Part shown: positions 26,846 to 35,509 of the stretch, piece by piece
Layout of the letters: each line of letters begins with the position of its first letter
Position numbering within the stretch: the stretch's first letter is position 1
DNA from: Angustibacter sp049994355
Lineage (GTDB): Bacteria; Actinomycetota; Actinomycetes; Actinomycetales; Angustibacteraceae
Direction of reading: 5' to 3'
DNA: 64,000 nt
NCBI RefSeq assembly: GCF_049994355.1
Contig: NZ_CP188257.1
Span: 2,542,001 to 2,606,000, forward strand
Made by a program: the position numbers and the translations under genes
The notes under the pieces: model-generated
The model's database searches: none
What the model saw: only the letters and a program-made list of their open reading frames with translations
What the model was told of the DNA's origin: nothing

Positions 26846-28522
26846 ATGCCGCAAGCCACGCCCGGACCCACGCTGGGGCTGGAAGAGGAGCTCCACCTGT
26901 GCGACGCGGCGAGCGGTGAGCTGCGCAGCCGGGCGGACGAGCTGCTCCCCGTACTGACCTCCGCTGCCCAGCGCGAGCGGCTAGGGCCTTCGGGCGCGGT
27001 GGTCGCCGAACTTCCGCTGTCCCAGATCGAGACGGTGACGGGGGTCAGCGCGGACGTCGAGAGCCTGCTCGGCCGCGCCCTGCACCTGCGCTCGGCGACC
27101 GCCGAGGCGGCGTCCGCACTGGGGCTTGGACTGCTCGCCGCCGGGACTCCCCCGCTGGGTGATGCCGCTGCGCAGACCGTCTCCCCCGACGAACGCTACG
27201 GCCGGCTGCGGGACCGCGCGGCCGGCCTGGTCGGCCAGCAGCTCATCGCCGGCATGCACCTGCACGTCGGGGTCGGCGTGGCCGACACGGCCGACTGGGC
27301 CGACGGGGCCGACGGGGAGAGCGCCGGTGAGGCGGACGACGACGCGCGGGTGGCGGTCGTCGCCGCCCTCCGGCCGTGGTTGCCGGCGCTGCTCGCACTG
27401 ACGGCCAACTCGCCGTACTGGCTGGGCTCCGACACCGGGTTCGCCTCCTATCGGCAGGTGCACTGGCAGCGCTGGCCGGTGGCCGGGCCACCGCCGGTGA
27501 CCCGGGACGCGCAGGGCTGGCACCGCGCGGTCTCGGCCCTGGTGGACGCCGGCGTGGTGGACGACGCGAGCTACGTCTACTGGGACGTCCGGCTGGCCAC
27601 CCGGTTCCCGACGGTCGAGGTGCGCATCGCGGACGTGGTGCCCCGCCTCGAGGACGCTGTGGGCTTCGTCACCGTGGTCAGGGCGCTGGCCGCGGGAGCG
27701 CTGGCCGACCACGAGGCCGGACGGCGGGCCCCTGAGGTCGAGCTGACCGCTCTGCGCGCCGCGACCTGGCGGGCGGCCCGTTACGGCCTGACCGACCAGC
27801 TGGTGGACGCGGCGACCGGGAGCCTGGCCCCCGCGTACGAGGTGCTTCGTTCGATGCTGCGGGCCGCCGAGGTCGGGCTGGAGATCACCGGTGACGGCGA
27901 GCTGGCCCGGGACGGGCTGGCCCGGGTCGCGCGCGAGGGCAACGGTGCAGACCGGCAGCGCCGCGCGTTCGCGCGCTTCGGCTGGGCGGGCGTGCTGGAC
28001 GTCATACGGGTCGACCCGGCCGCCGCTCTGCCTCGGGTCACCCAGGGCGACGGGAACGGGTGGGTCGAGTGCCGGTGCGGGCAGCGGCACTGGGGCCGGC
28101 ACGGCGCCGCTGGGCTGCTGCTCAGCCGACCCGGCGAGGACGGAGTCGAGGTGCTGCTGCAGCTGCGCGCGCCGTGGACGCACCAGGGGGGCACCTGGGG
28201 CCTGCCAGGCGGGGCACGGGACAGCCACGAGAGCACGACCCAGGCAGCCCTCCGGGAGGCGCAGGAGGAGGCGGGCGTCGACCCGGCGGTGGTGGGCGTG
28301 CTGGGCGAGGACCGCGACGACCACGAGACCTGGTCCTACACCTACGTGCTCGCCGAGGCTGCGAGTGGCGCGAATGCCGCGGCGGCCAACCTCGAGTCGG
28401 ACGCCGTGGAGTGGGTGCCGGTCGACGAGGTGGCAGCCCGCGCACTCCACCCGGCGTTCGCGCTGGCCTGGCCGCGACTGCGGTCCCGCCTCGCCGACCC
28501 GACCGGGGTCAGCGGACGCTGA
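26846..28522 (+). CDS. YbdK-type carboxylate-amine ligase (GCS2 family) fused to a Nudix hydrolase domain
   Basis: The first 390 or so residues match the YbdK/GCS2 glutamate-cysteine ligase-like family: PTLGLEEELHLCD, RSRADELLP, GMHLHVGVGV, ANSPYWLGSDTGFASYR and the late GNGADRQRRAF. A Nudix domain follows. Its complete box (GX5EX7REUXEEXGU) spans residues 456-478, preceded by CRCGQRHWGRHGAAGLLLSR. Total length is 558 aa, against roughly 370-390 for a lone YbdK. The joint is continuous with no stop or frame change. A TAGGCT at 26795-26800 is a possible -10. The enzyme could ligate a carboxylate to an amine and clear a nucleotide by-product, but that is inference. Confidence 0.87.
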   Translation: MPQATPGPTLGLEEELHLCDAASGELRSRADELLPVLTSAAQRERLGPSGAVVAELPLSQIETVTGVSADVESLLGRALHLRSATAEAASALGLGLLAAGTPPLGDAAAQTVSPDERYGRLRDRAAGLVGQQLIAGMHLHVGVGVADTADWADGADGESAGEADDDARVAVVAALRPWLPALLALTANSPYWLGSDTGFASYRQVHWQRWPVAGPPPVTRDAQGWHRAVSALVDAGVVDDASYVYWDVRLATRFPTVEVRIADVVPRLEDAVGFVTVVRALAAGALADHEAGRRAPEVELTALRAATWRAARYGLTDQLVDAATGSLAPAYEVLRSMLRAAEVGLEITGDGELARDGLARVAREGNGADRQRRAFARFGWAGVLDVIRVDPAAALPRVTQGDGNGWVECRCGQRHWGRHGAAGLLLSRPGEDGVEVLLQLRAPWTHQGGTWGLPGGARDSHESTTQAALREAQEEAGVDPAVVGVLGEDRDDHETWSYTYVLAEAASGANAAAANLESDAVEWVPVDEVAARALHPAFALAWPRLRSRLADPTGVSGR

Positions 28523-29648
28523 CCCGGATATCCAGGCCGTTCAAGCAGTCCCGCACCACCTCGCCGACCTGCGAGGTCTCGATCAGGAAGCCGTCGTGCC
28601 CGTACGGCGAGCTCACCGTGCGTAGCTGGCGGGCCGTCGGCGCGCCGTCCACGATCTCCACGGACAGCCGTGGCGGGTAGAGACGATCGCTGTCCACGGC
28701 TGCCACGTGCAGGTCGCAGCTGATCCGTTGCAGCGCAGCGCTGGTGCCGCCTCGGCCTCGCCCGACGTCGTGCGAGTTCATGGCCTCGGTCAGCACCACG
28801 TACGACCCGGCGTCGAAGCGTCGGCGCAGCTTGTCCGCGTGGTGGTCCAGGTAGCTCTCCACCGCGTAGCGACCGGACCCACCGATCGGCTGCTCGTCGC
28901 CCTGGGCCTCGCGCCCGAACCGCTCGGCGAGCTCCAGCTCGCTGCGGTAGGTGACGTGCGCGATGCGACGGGCGATGCCCAGCCCGGCGACCGGTCCGGG
29001 TCCATCGGCCTCGTGGTAGTCGCCGCCCGCCCAGTTCGGGTCGGCCCGCACCGCAAGCAGCTGCGGCTCGCACCAGGCGATCTGCTCCGCGGTGGCGTAG
29101 GCCGACGAGGCCAGCACCACGGCGGAGCGCAGGCGGTTCGGGTAGGTCACGGCCCACTCGAGCACCCGCATCCCACCCATCGAGCCGCCGATCACGCTGG
29201 CCCACGCGTCGATGCCCAGCCGGTCCGCCAGGCGCGCCTCGGCTGTCACCTGGTCGCGCACGGTGATGAACGGAAACCGCGATCCCCAGGCCCGTCCGTC
29301 GGGCGCCGGGGACGCCGGCCCGGTGGTCCCCTGGCAACCCCCGAGCACGTTCGGCGCCACCACGAACCAACGATCGGTGTCCAGTGCTCGACCAGGCCCG
29401 ACCAAGGCGTCCCACCAACCTGCGGTGGGGTGACCGCTGCCCGCCGGGCCGGACACGTGGCTGTCACCGGTCAGGGCATGCAGCACTAGGACGGCGTTGT
29501 CCCGGGCCTCGTTCAGCGTCCCCCAGGTCTCGTAGGCCACGGTGACGTCCGGCAGCGCGCCCCGGGCCTCCAGGGTGAGCGTGCCGACGTCGGCGAACTG
29601 GCGACGACCGGTCGGATCGTCGTCCCCCCAGGCTCCGCCGCCACTCAT
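28509..29648 (-). CDS. metX: Homoserine O-acetyltransferase
   Basis: MetX acetylates homoserine with acetyl-CoA in methionine synthesis. It is an alpha/beta hydrolase fold protein with VLVLHALTGDSH, the nucleophile in VIGGSMGGMRVLEW, and late catalytic Asp and His in AVDSDRLYPP and SSPYGHDGFLIE. The ATG at 29648 shares its A with the metY stop (TGATG). The product is 379 aa. It converges on the YbdK-Nudix gene, the two ends overlapping by 14 bp. Confidence 0.95.
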   Translation of the reverse strand: MSGGGAWGDDDPTGRRQFADVGTLTLEARGALPDVTVAYETWGTLNEARDNAVLVLHALTGDSHVSGPAGSGHPTAGWWDALVGPGRALDTDRWFVVAPNVLGGCQGTTGPASPAPDGRAWGSRFPFITVRDQVTAEARLADRLGIDAWASVIGGSMGGMRVLEWAVTYPNRLRSAVVLASSAYATAEQIAWCEPQLLAVRADPNWAGGDYHEADGPGPVAGLGIARRIAHVTYRSELELAERFGREAQGDEQPIGGSGRYAVESYLDHHADKLRRRFDAGSYVVLTEAMNSHDVGRGRGGTSAALQRISCDLHVAAVDSDRLYPPRLSVEIVDGAPTARQLRTVSSPYGHDGFLIETSQVGEVVRDCLNGLDIRVSVR

Positions 29649-30964
29649 CAGGAGACCTTGGCCGCGCGGAAGCCAGCCTCCAGGTCCGCGAGGATGTCGT
29701 CGATGTGCTCGATCCCGACCGCGAGCCGGACCAGGCCCGGGGTGACACCGCTGGTCAGCTGCTCGGCCTCGGTCAGCTGGCTGTGGGTGGTGGACGCAGG
29801 GTGGATCACCAGGCTGCGCACGTCGCCGATGTTGGCTACGTGGCTGTGCAGCTCGAGGGCCTCCACGAATCGCTGACCCGCTTCGAGGCCGCCGTTGATC
29901 TCGAAGGCCAGGACGGCGCCGGGCCCCTTTGGGGCGTACTTCAGCGCCCGCTCGTGCCAGGGGCTGCTCGGCAGGCCCGCGTACGCGACGCTCTCTACCT
30001 CGTCGCGACCCTCGAGCCACTCCGCGATGGCCTGCGCGTTCTGAACGTGCCGCTCGACGCGCAGGCTGAGGGTCTCGATGCCCTGCGCGATCAGGAAAGC
30101 GTTGAAGGGTGAGGCGGCCGGACCAAGGTCACGCAGCAGCTGGACTCGCGCCTTGAGGATGAACGCCAGGTTGGCACCGAGCGCTCCGCCGACGCCGAGG
30201 TCACGCGCGTACACCAGGCCGTGGTAGCTGGGGTCGGGCTGGTTGTAGTTCGGGAACTTCTCGGGGTCCTGGGCGAAGTCGAAGGTGCCGCCGTCGACGA
30301 TCACCCCGGCGATGGACGTGCCGTGGCCGCCGAGGTACTTCGTCGCGGAGTGCACCACGATGTCAGCGCCCCACTCCAGCGGGCGGATCAGGTACGGCGT
30401 CGCCACGGTGTTGTCCACCACCAGCGGGACGCCGTGCGCGTGGGCGACCGCCGCAACGCCTTCGATGTCGAGCACGTCCGAGCGCGGGTTCGCGATCGTC
30501 TCGGCGAAGAACACCTTGGTGTTGGGGCGTACCGCCGCCTCCCACGAGGCGAGGTCGTCGGGGTCGTCGACGAACGTCGTCTCGATGCCGAGCTTGGGGA
30601 ACGTGTAGTGCAGCAGGTTGTAGGTGCCGCCGTACAGGCTGGGACTGGCCACGATGTGGTCGCCCGTCTCGGCGATGTTCAGCAGCGCCAGGGTCTCGGC
30701 CGACTGCCCGCTGGCCACCAGAAGCGCACCGACGCCGCCCTCGAGGCTGGCGACCCGCTGCTCCACGGCGTCCGTGGTCGGGTTCATCAGGCGGGTATAG
30801 ATGTTGCCGAACTCCTTGAGCGCGAACAGGTTTGCCGCGTGCGCGGTGTCGTTGAACACGTACGAGGTGGTCTGGTAGATCGGCAGGGCGCGGGCCCCGG
30901 TCGTCGGGTCGGCGGTCTGGCCGGCGTGGATCTGACGGGTCTCGAAGGACCATCCGTCGTTCAT
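29648..30964 (-). CDS. metY: O-acetylhomoserine sulfhydrylase
   Basis: MetY is a PLP enzyme that makes homocysteine from O-acetylhomoserine and sulfide, directly after MetX. The PLP lysine is in HSATKYLGGHG; TRLMNPTTDAVEQRVASLEGG and the tail LVRLAVGIEHIDDILADLE are typical. Length is 438 aa. AGGAG lies 5 nt before the ATG. It is the first gene after the SAM-IV riboswitch, so both genes are expected to be repressed when S-adenosylmethionine is plentiful. Confidence 0.96.
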   Translation of the reverse strand: MNDGWSFETRQIHAGQTADPTTGARALPIYQTTSYVFNDTAHAANLFALKEFGNIYTRLMNPTTDAVEQRVASLEGGVGALLVASGQSAETLALLNIAETGDHIVASPSLYGGTYNLLHYTFPKLGIETTFVDDPDDLASWEAAVRPNTKVFFAETIANPRSDVLDIEGVAAVAHAHGVPLVVDNTVATPYLIRPLEWGADIVVHSATKYLGGHGTSIAGVIVDGGTFDFAQDPEKFPNYNQPDPSYHGLVYARDLGVGGALGANLAFILKARVQLLRDLGPAASPFNAFLIAQGIETLSLRVERHVQNAQAIAEWLEGRDEVESVAYAGLPSSPWHERALKYAPKGPGAVLAFEINGGLEAGQRFVEALELHSHVANIGDVRSLVIHPASTTHSQLTEAEQLTSGVTPGLVRLAVGIEHIDDILADLEAGFRAAKVS

Positions 30965-31130
30965 GAGAGCTCCTGATGAGTCTGCGGCTGCTTGGCAGCC
31001 GGGAGGGTGCGGGTGCGAGAAGGGGTCACCGGACGCGAGCGTCGGGCGGGCGTGCGGGAGGAACGACAGAGGTCGTCAGGAGTGCATTCGACAGGTCACG
31101 AGAGGCTCCAAACAGGTGGGGCCCGCTCGG

Positions 31131-31252
31131 TGACGGACCCGCGCTTGCCGGTCGCAGTTGCGGACCGGCCAGGTCATCACCCGGGGCACCCCACCGCGGT
31201 TGGAGGGTTGCCGGCCAGCAAGCCGGGGCTACGCGCTGGCACTCATGACCTC
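31131..31252 (-). ncRNA. SAM-IV riboswitch in the metYX leader
   Basis: Read on the minus strand from 31250, the leader begins GGTCATGAGTGCCAGCG and continues through GGCCGGCAACCCTCCAACC to GGGTGATGACC, which closes the P1 stem (GGTCAT at the 5' end with ATGACC at 31172-31177). A second hairpin (GCCGGTC...GACCGGC) and the tail GCAAGCGCGGGTCC follow. These strings and their order match SAM-IV class riboswitches known upstream of actinobacterial sulfhydrylase genes. The remaining 30965-31130 holds the rest of the leader and the metY ribosome-binding site; I could not assign the expression platform. Confidence 0.9.
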
Positions 31253-31257
31253 CTTGA

Positions 31258-31286
31258 AGACTAGCAAGCACGCTCGGGACCGTCCA
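31258..31286 (-). promoter_or_regulatory. Candidate promoter for the riboswitch-metYX transcript
   Basis: On the minus strand, TGGACG (31286-31281) and TAGTCT (31263-31258) are separated by 17 nt. Transcription would begin close to 31250, exactly where the riboswitch starts. Confidence 0.55.
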
Positions 31287-31324
31287 CGGACTGGTCTGGC
31301 GTCCCAGATGTCGAGATGGACGCG

Positions 31325-32404
31325 TCAGCGCCGGCCACGAGGACTGATGCCCGCTCGCAGGACCCCGTCCACCAGCAGGGCCATGCGGTACCCGGCGTCG
31401 AGCCGCAGGGCGCGCTCGATCGCGAGGTTCGCGAGGGCTCCGTCACCGGCGTGCCAACACTGCAGGGCGAACAGGGTGAGTGGGCTGACCGCCCACGTGC
31501 CGTCACTGATCCGGGCGAGCTCCCCCAGTAGCGACGTCACGGCGTCGTGGGTCGGCGGGAGCCCCGGCATTCCCAACGGCGACCGGTGCGCGGGCTCAAC
31601 GTGCCGGTCGCTGAGCCAGCTGACCCAACGCATGGCCACCGAGTCGCGGATGACCGTGTCCGCCAGGCCGGCAACCAGGAGCGCCGCCTCGGCTGCGGTC
31701 ACCGGCACCGCCGCGGAAGCATGGTCGGTGCGTCGGGCGACCAAGTCGGCGAACAGCCGGACCACCCGTGCCTCACCGTCGTCAGGATCGCCGCCGACCA
31801 GCTCGTCCCACTGCCGGTCGGCGAGCTGTGAGATCACGCCTGTGAGGTCTCGGTCACCGGCGGCCACCTGGGCGCGCAAGTCCTCGCGGTCGCCCACCGG
31901 TGCCCGCCCGAGCGCGACCAGGGCCGCTGCAGCTGGCGCGCACGACGCCTCGGCCAGCGGCGTCCCTTCGTCGGGGCAGCAGTCCGGCTCCCAGCAGCTG
32001 TAGGACCAGAACCCGTCCGACCCGATGAAGCAGGCCTCCCGGACCCCGACCCCGGCCACGGCGAGCTCCAGCTCGAGCACGTCGACGAGGTCCTGCCAGG
32101 GCCGGTCCTTCGGATGCCACGGCACGTCGTCGTAGATCAGGACGGCGACCTCCTCCGGGTCGTCCGCCAGCAGGTGTTCGACGAGCTCCTCGACGACCTG
32201 CTCGACGTCTTCGCTGCAGCGAGGCAGATCGACTCGGGCGACGAGGCTGCAGCGCAGCCGCGGGTGACGCAGCGAGATGGTGACCAGGCTGTGCCGCGGG
32301 GTGAAGCCGACCAGGTAGGGCACTGCGCCGACCAGGTCGGCGGGGCTCGCCAACCGGATCGGTTGCTGCAGCTGGGGATCGTGTCGTTCGGTCTCAGCGG
32401 TCAT
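31325..32404 (-). CDS. DUF4192 family protein
   Basis: The protein (359 aa from the ATG at 32404) matches the actinobacterial DUF4192 family. It shows the N-terminal IRLASPADLVGAVPYLVGFTPRHSLV, a central DGFWSYSCWEPDCCPDEGTPL cysteine cluster, and a C-terminal HAGDGALANLAIERALRLDAGYRMALL tetratricopeptide-like tail. Function is unknown. An upstream in-frame start at 32413 is possible. I prefer 32404 because a CATCGT hexamer on the minus strand (32417-32412) ends 7 nt before it, fitting a leaderless start. It lies upstream of the metYX leader in the same direction. Confidence 0.85.
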   Translation of the reverse strand: MTAETERHDPQLQQPIRLASPADLVGAVPYLVGFTPRHSLVTISLRHPRLRCSLVARVDLPRCSEDVEQVVEELVEHLLADDPEEVAVLIYDDVPWHPKDRPWQDLVDVLELELAVAGVGVREACFIGSDGFWSYSCWEPDCCPDEGTPLAEASCAPAAAALVALGRAPVGDREDLRAQVAAGDRDLTGVISQLADRQWDELVGGDPDDGEARVVRLFADLVARRTDHASAAVPVTAAEAALLVAGLADTVIRDSVAMRWVSWLSDRHVEPAHRSPLGMPGLPPTHDAVTSLLGELARISDGTWAVSPLTLFALQCWHAGDGALANLAIERALRLDAGYRMALLVDGVLRAGISPRGRR

Positions 32405-32484
32405 GTGGTCCACGATGGGCGAGAAGCCTCGAGCCGGGTCGTCGAAGGAACCGACCTGTGGACGGTGGGAACAACAACCGAGGT

Positions 32485-32514
32485 TGTGGACGACGGCCCT
32501 GACCGTCGTCCACA
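32485..32514 (-). terminator. Hairpin terminator after the DUF1232 gene
   Basis: A 12-bp perfect inverted repeat (32485-32496 and 32503-32514) with a 6-nt loop lies just beyond the DUF1232 stop, between it and the DUF4192 gene. Confidence 0.75.
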
Positions 32515-32517
32515 GGG

Positions 32518-32904
32518 TCAGTCGTGCAAGACCTGGCCGTCGATCACCGGACCCGGCCGTCCCGGGGCCTCAGGTGCACCGTTGCGCTCCCAACGCAGGA
32601 AGTCAGCGGTCTCCATCAGCAGTCGGCCGACCAGCCACGCCGCGACGACCGCGTCGTCCGCGATCCCGATCAACGGCAGGAAGTCGGGCAGCAGGTCGAT
32701 CGGTGAGACCACGTAGACGACCCCCAGCGCGAGCACACCGAGCTGCCCGGGGGTGGTGCCGTGGTAGCGACCCCGCAGCGTGGCGACCACCAGACGAGGC
32801 ACCGCGCGCAGGCTCGCCATCAGGCCCGGGGCGCCTGGGCGTGTCGCACCGCGCAGCGCGCGCCAGACGGCCAGGAACGCGGCGCCCTTGCCCCGTGCAG
32901 CCAT
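32518..32904 (-). CDS. DUF1232 (YkvA-family) membrane protein
   Basis: The 128-residue protein has the family core LGVLALGVVYVVSPIDLLPDFLPLIGIADDAVVAAWLV, with one or two membrane segments around the conserved SPIDLLPDF. The N-terminus is basic and probably cytoplasmic. Function is unknown. AGGGGA lies 6 nt before the ATG. A hairpin terminator follows directly. Confidence 0.87.
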   Translation of the reverse strand: MAARGKGAAFLAVWRALRGATRPGAPGLMASLRAVPRLVVATLRGRYHGTTPGQLGVLALGVVYVVSPIDLLPDFLPLIGIADDAVVAAWLVGRLLMETADFLRWERNGAPEAPGRPGPVIDGQVLHD

Positions 32905-32986
32905 GATGGTCCCCTCTCGTCCCGCAAGTCCGTTACTGCAGGTTCGACGCTAGCCGGGCCGCAGAGGTTCCGCCACGCGGTCGTGC

Positions 32987-33694
32987 TCAGCGACCGAGCG
33001 CCGCTGGCGCATGGGGGAACTCCCGTCGTGCCTGGTCCGCGATGCGGCGCAGCAGGAAGACGTCGAAGCCCGCGCCGAGTACGCCGCCCACGATCGGCAC
33101 GCCCCGGCCGAGCCGAGGCGCCGCGCTGCGACCCACCCTGGCCACGAGCCGGAAGCCGATGGCCTTGTTGAGCACCATCAGCGCCGGGCCGGGCAGGCGA
33201 CTCGTGGCGAGTCCGGCCAGCCGACCGGAGTGCTGCACACCGGCGCCGCGCAGCAGGTCCTCGGCGTCCGCACCGACGAGGGTCAGCAGCACGGCCGACC
33301 GGACTCCCTGCTGGCGCAGGTCGTAGCCCCGCAGGCACGCGACCGTCGCGACCATCCGGGTGGCGATCGCGTAGAACTCGAGCACGTTGACCGGCAGGGC
33401 GAGAGGCAGCGTGAAGAACCCACCGAGGCCGGTCACGAAGCCGCCGGCAGCGGCGGCCCTGACGTGGCTGCGAATCACTGCGTCGATCGCCTGCTCGGCG
33501 TCGCCGTGACCGCTCAGCGCGCCGTCCGCGACGTTCTGGGCCGAGTCGAACGGACCGCGCCCGTCGATACCGACGTCAAGCAGCTTGTCGACGAAGGCGC
33601 CGGCCTGGGCGGCCATCACGCTGGCCTGGGCGGCAATGCCCTTGTCGCCAGGCTCCACGTCACTCTCCTGCAGCACGTCGTCCTCCTCGGGCAT
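32987..33694 (-). CDS. EcsC family protein
   Basis: The 235-residue protein resembles the EcsC family, with a central glycine/proline-rich hydrophobic region (GGFVTGLGGFFTLPLALPVNVLEFYAIATRMVATVACLRGYD) and a C-terminal VPIVGGVLGAGFDVFLLRRIADQARREFP. Function is not established. The start is ambiguous: within the first 13 codons, GAGGAGG precedes an in-frame GTG (codon 7) and AGGAG precedes another (codon 13). I list the longest form. It is divergent from ligB. Confidence 0.8.
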   Translation of the reverse strand: MPEEDDVLQESDVEPGDKGIAAQASVMAAQAGAFVDKLLDVGIDGRGPFDSAQNVADGALSGHGDAEQAIDAVIRSHVRAAAAGGFVTGLGGFFTLPLALPVNVLEFYAIATRMVATVACLRGYDLRQQGVRSAVLLTLVGADAEDLLRGAGVQHSGRLAGLATSRLPGPALMVLNKAIGFRLVARVGRSAAPRLGRGVPIVGGVLGAGFDVFLLRRIADQARREFPHAPAALGR

Positions 33695-33803
33695 CCGATG
33701 CCAGCTCCGGTCGTGTCACCGATGATGCCGTGTTCCACGGTGCCGCGCAGGCCGACCGCCCGCAGGTCGCGAGGTTGTCGGTGGGACCGGCCAGGATGGG
33801 CGG

Positions 33804-35372
33804 ATGCTGCTCGCCGAGGTCGCCACCGCCAGTCGGCAGATCACTGCCACGTCTGGACGGCGCGACAAGATCGCGCTCCTCGCGCGGTGCCTGCAGCGCG
33901 CGGCCACCGACGACGACCCGTCGACGGTCGCTCTGGCGGTCAGCTACCTGTCCGGCGAGCTGCGCCAGCGCCGGACGGGCATCGGCTACGCCGCGCTGCG
34001 AGACACCTTGCCGGCAGCGCCCGCCGCCGCACCGACGCTGACGCTCACCGAGGTGGACGCGGCCTTCCAGCGGTCGCAGGAGCTGTCCGGCGCGGGGTCG
34101 CAGGCGGCCAGGACGTCACTCGTCGCAGCCGTGCTGTCGCGCGCGACGGCCGACGAGGCGGCGCTGCTGCGCGGACTCCTCTCGGGTGAGCTGCGTCAGG
34201 GGGCGCAGTCGGGGCTGCTGCTCGAGGCCGTCGCGGTCGCCGCGGACGCTCCTGCCACCGAGGTCCGCCGGGCGGTGACCCTGAGCGGTTCGCTCGCCGA
34301 GGTCGCGGACGCCGTACTGTCCCGGGGCCGGCAGGCACTCGGGGAGTTCACGCTGCAGGTCGGTCAACCGCTTTCGCCCATGCTCGCCAAGACGGCGCCC
34401 TCGCTGTCGGCGGCGCTGACCACGCTCGGCCCCTCCGCCGTCGAGTGGAAGCTCGACGGGATCCGGATCCAGGTACACCGCGACGGCGACGACGTCCGGG
34501 TGTTCACCCGGACGCTGGACGAGGTCACCGACCGGGTTCCCGAGGTGGAGGCGCTGGCCCGAGGGCTCGCCGTGCGGTCGGTGGTGCTGGACGCCGAGGC
34601 GATCGCGCTGCGGCCGGACGGCCGGCCACGAGCGTTCCAGGAGACCGCCTCGCGGGTCGCCACCCGAGGTGCACGGGCCGCTGCCGTCGCCGAGAGCACG
34701 CCGCTGACCACGTTCGTGTTCGACGTCCTGTCGGCTGACGGCGTCGACCTGACCGGCGAGCCGCTGACCGCGCGGCGTCGAGTGCTCGAGTCCGTTGCGC
34801 CGGCGCACGTGGTGGTCCCCCAGCTGGTGGCCGGACCGGACGACGGCCCGCGGGCCGAGGAGTTCGCGGCTGACGCACTCGCGCGCGGCCACGAAGGTGT
34901 CGTGGTGAAGGCGCTCGACTCGCCCTACGCGATGGGACGACGCGCGTCCGGCTGGCTCAAGGTCAAGCCGGTGCACACCCTCGACCTCGTCGTGCTCGCC
35001 GCCGAATGGGGTCATGGCCGCCGCGCGGGGTGGCTGTCCAACCTGCACCTGGGTGCACTCGACCCGGACGGTCGTTTCGGGCCGCCCGGCGGCTTCGTGA
35101 TGCTCGGCAAGACGTTCAAGGGCATGACGGACGAGCTGCTCACCTGGCAGACCGGCGAGCTCGTCGCGCGGGCCCAGGGGCCGACCGACGGCTGGGTCGT
35201 CCCGGTCCGTCCCGAGCTGGTGGTCGAGATCGCGCTGGACGGAGTGCAGACGTCCCCGCGCTATCCGGCCAGCGTGGCTCTGCGGTTCGCCCGCGTCGTC
35301 CGTTACCGACCCGACAAGACCCCGGAGCAGGCAGACACCATCGAGTCAGTCGAGCGGCTGCGCGCGGGATGA
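33804..35372 (+). CDS. ligB: ATP-dependent DNA ligase (LigB-like)
   Basis: ATP-dependent DNA ligases seal nicks through a lysyl-AMP intermediate. The 522-residue protein has an N-terminal DNA-binding domain and the nucleotidyltransferase motif EWKLDGIRIQ with adenylated Lys216. Motif III (TFVFDVL), motif IV (HEGVVVKAL) and motif V (SGWLKVKP) follow, with a C-terminal OB-fold (VVEIALDGVQTSPRYPASVALRFARVVRYR). This is the stand-alone LigB type, not the LigD type. CAGGAT ends 6 nt before the ATG and no Shine-Dalgarno is present. No Ku gene is nearby. Confidence 0.94.
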   Translation: MLLAEVATASRQITATSGRRDKIALLARCLQRAATDDDPSTVALAVSYLSGELRQRRTGIGYAALRDTLPAAPAAAPTLTLTEVDAAFQRSQELSGAGSQAARTSLVAAVLSRATADEAALLRGLLSGELRQGAQSGLLLEAVAVAADAPATEVRRAVTLSGSLAEVADAVLSRGRQALGEFTLQVGQPLSPMLAKTAPSLSAALTTLGPSAVEWKLDGIRIQVHRDGDDVRVFTRTLDEVTDRVPEVEALARGLAVRSVVLDAEAIALRPDGRPRAFQETASRVATRGARAAAVAESTPLTTFVFDVLSADGVDLTGEPLTARRRVLESVAPAHVVVPQLVAGPDDGPRAEEFAADALARGHEGVVVKALDSPYAMGRRASGWLKVKPVHTLDLVVLAAEWGHGRRAGWLSNLHLGALDPDGRFGPPGGFVMLGKTFKGMTDELLTWQTGELVARAQGPTDGWVVPVRPELVVEIALDGVQTSPRYPASVALRFARVVRYRPDKTPEQADTIESVERLRAG

Positions 35373-35509
35373 CCCCGGTAACTGTCCACATCGCGGTCCT
35401 TTCGCTGCCCCGCTGGAGCCCGAGACGTCCGGCCTGGGATCATCGACGACGCCCAAAGTGTTGACCCTGTGACACACGAACCAGCCCACCCGACCCCGGA
35501 GGACCAGTC

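Noticed and set aside
35437..35464. SigR/SigH-like promoter before sseA
   Set aside because: GGGAT and GTT are at nearly correct spacing, but the -35 is imperfect and such matches occur by chance; noted only in the sseA entry.
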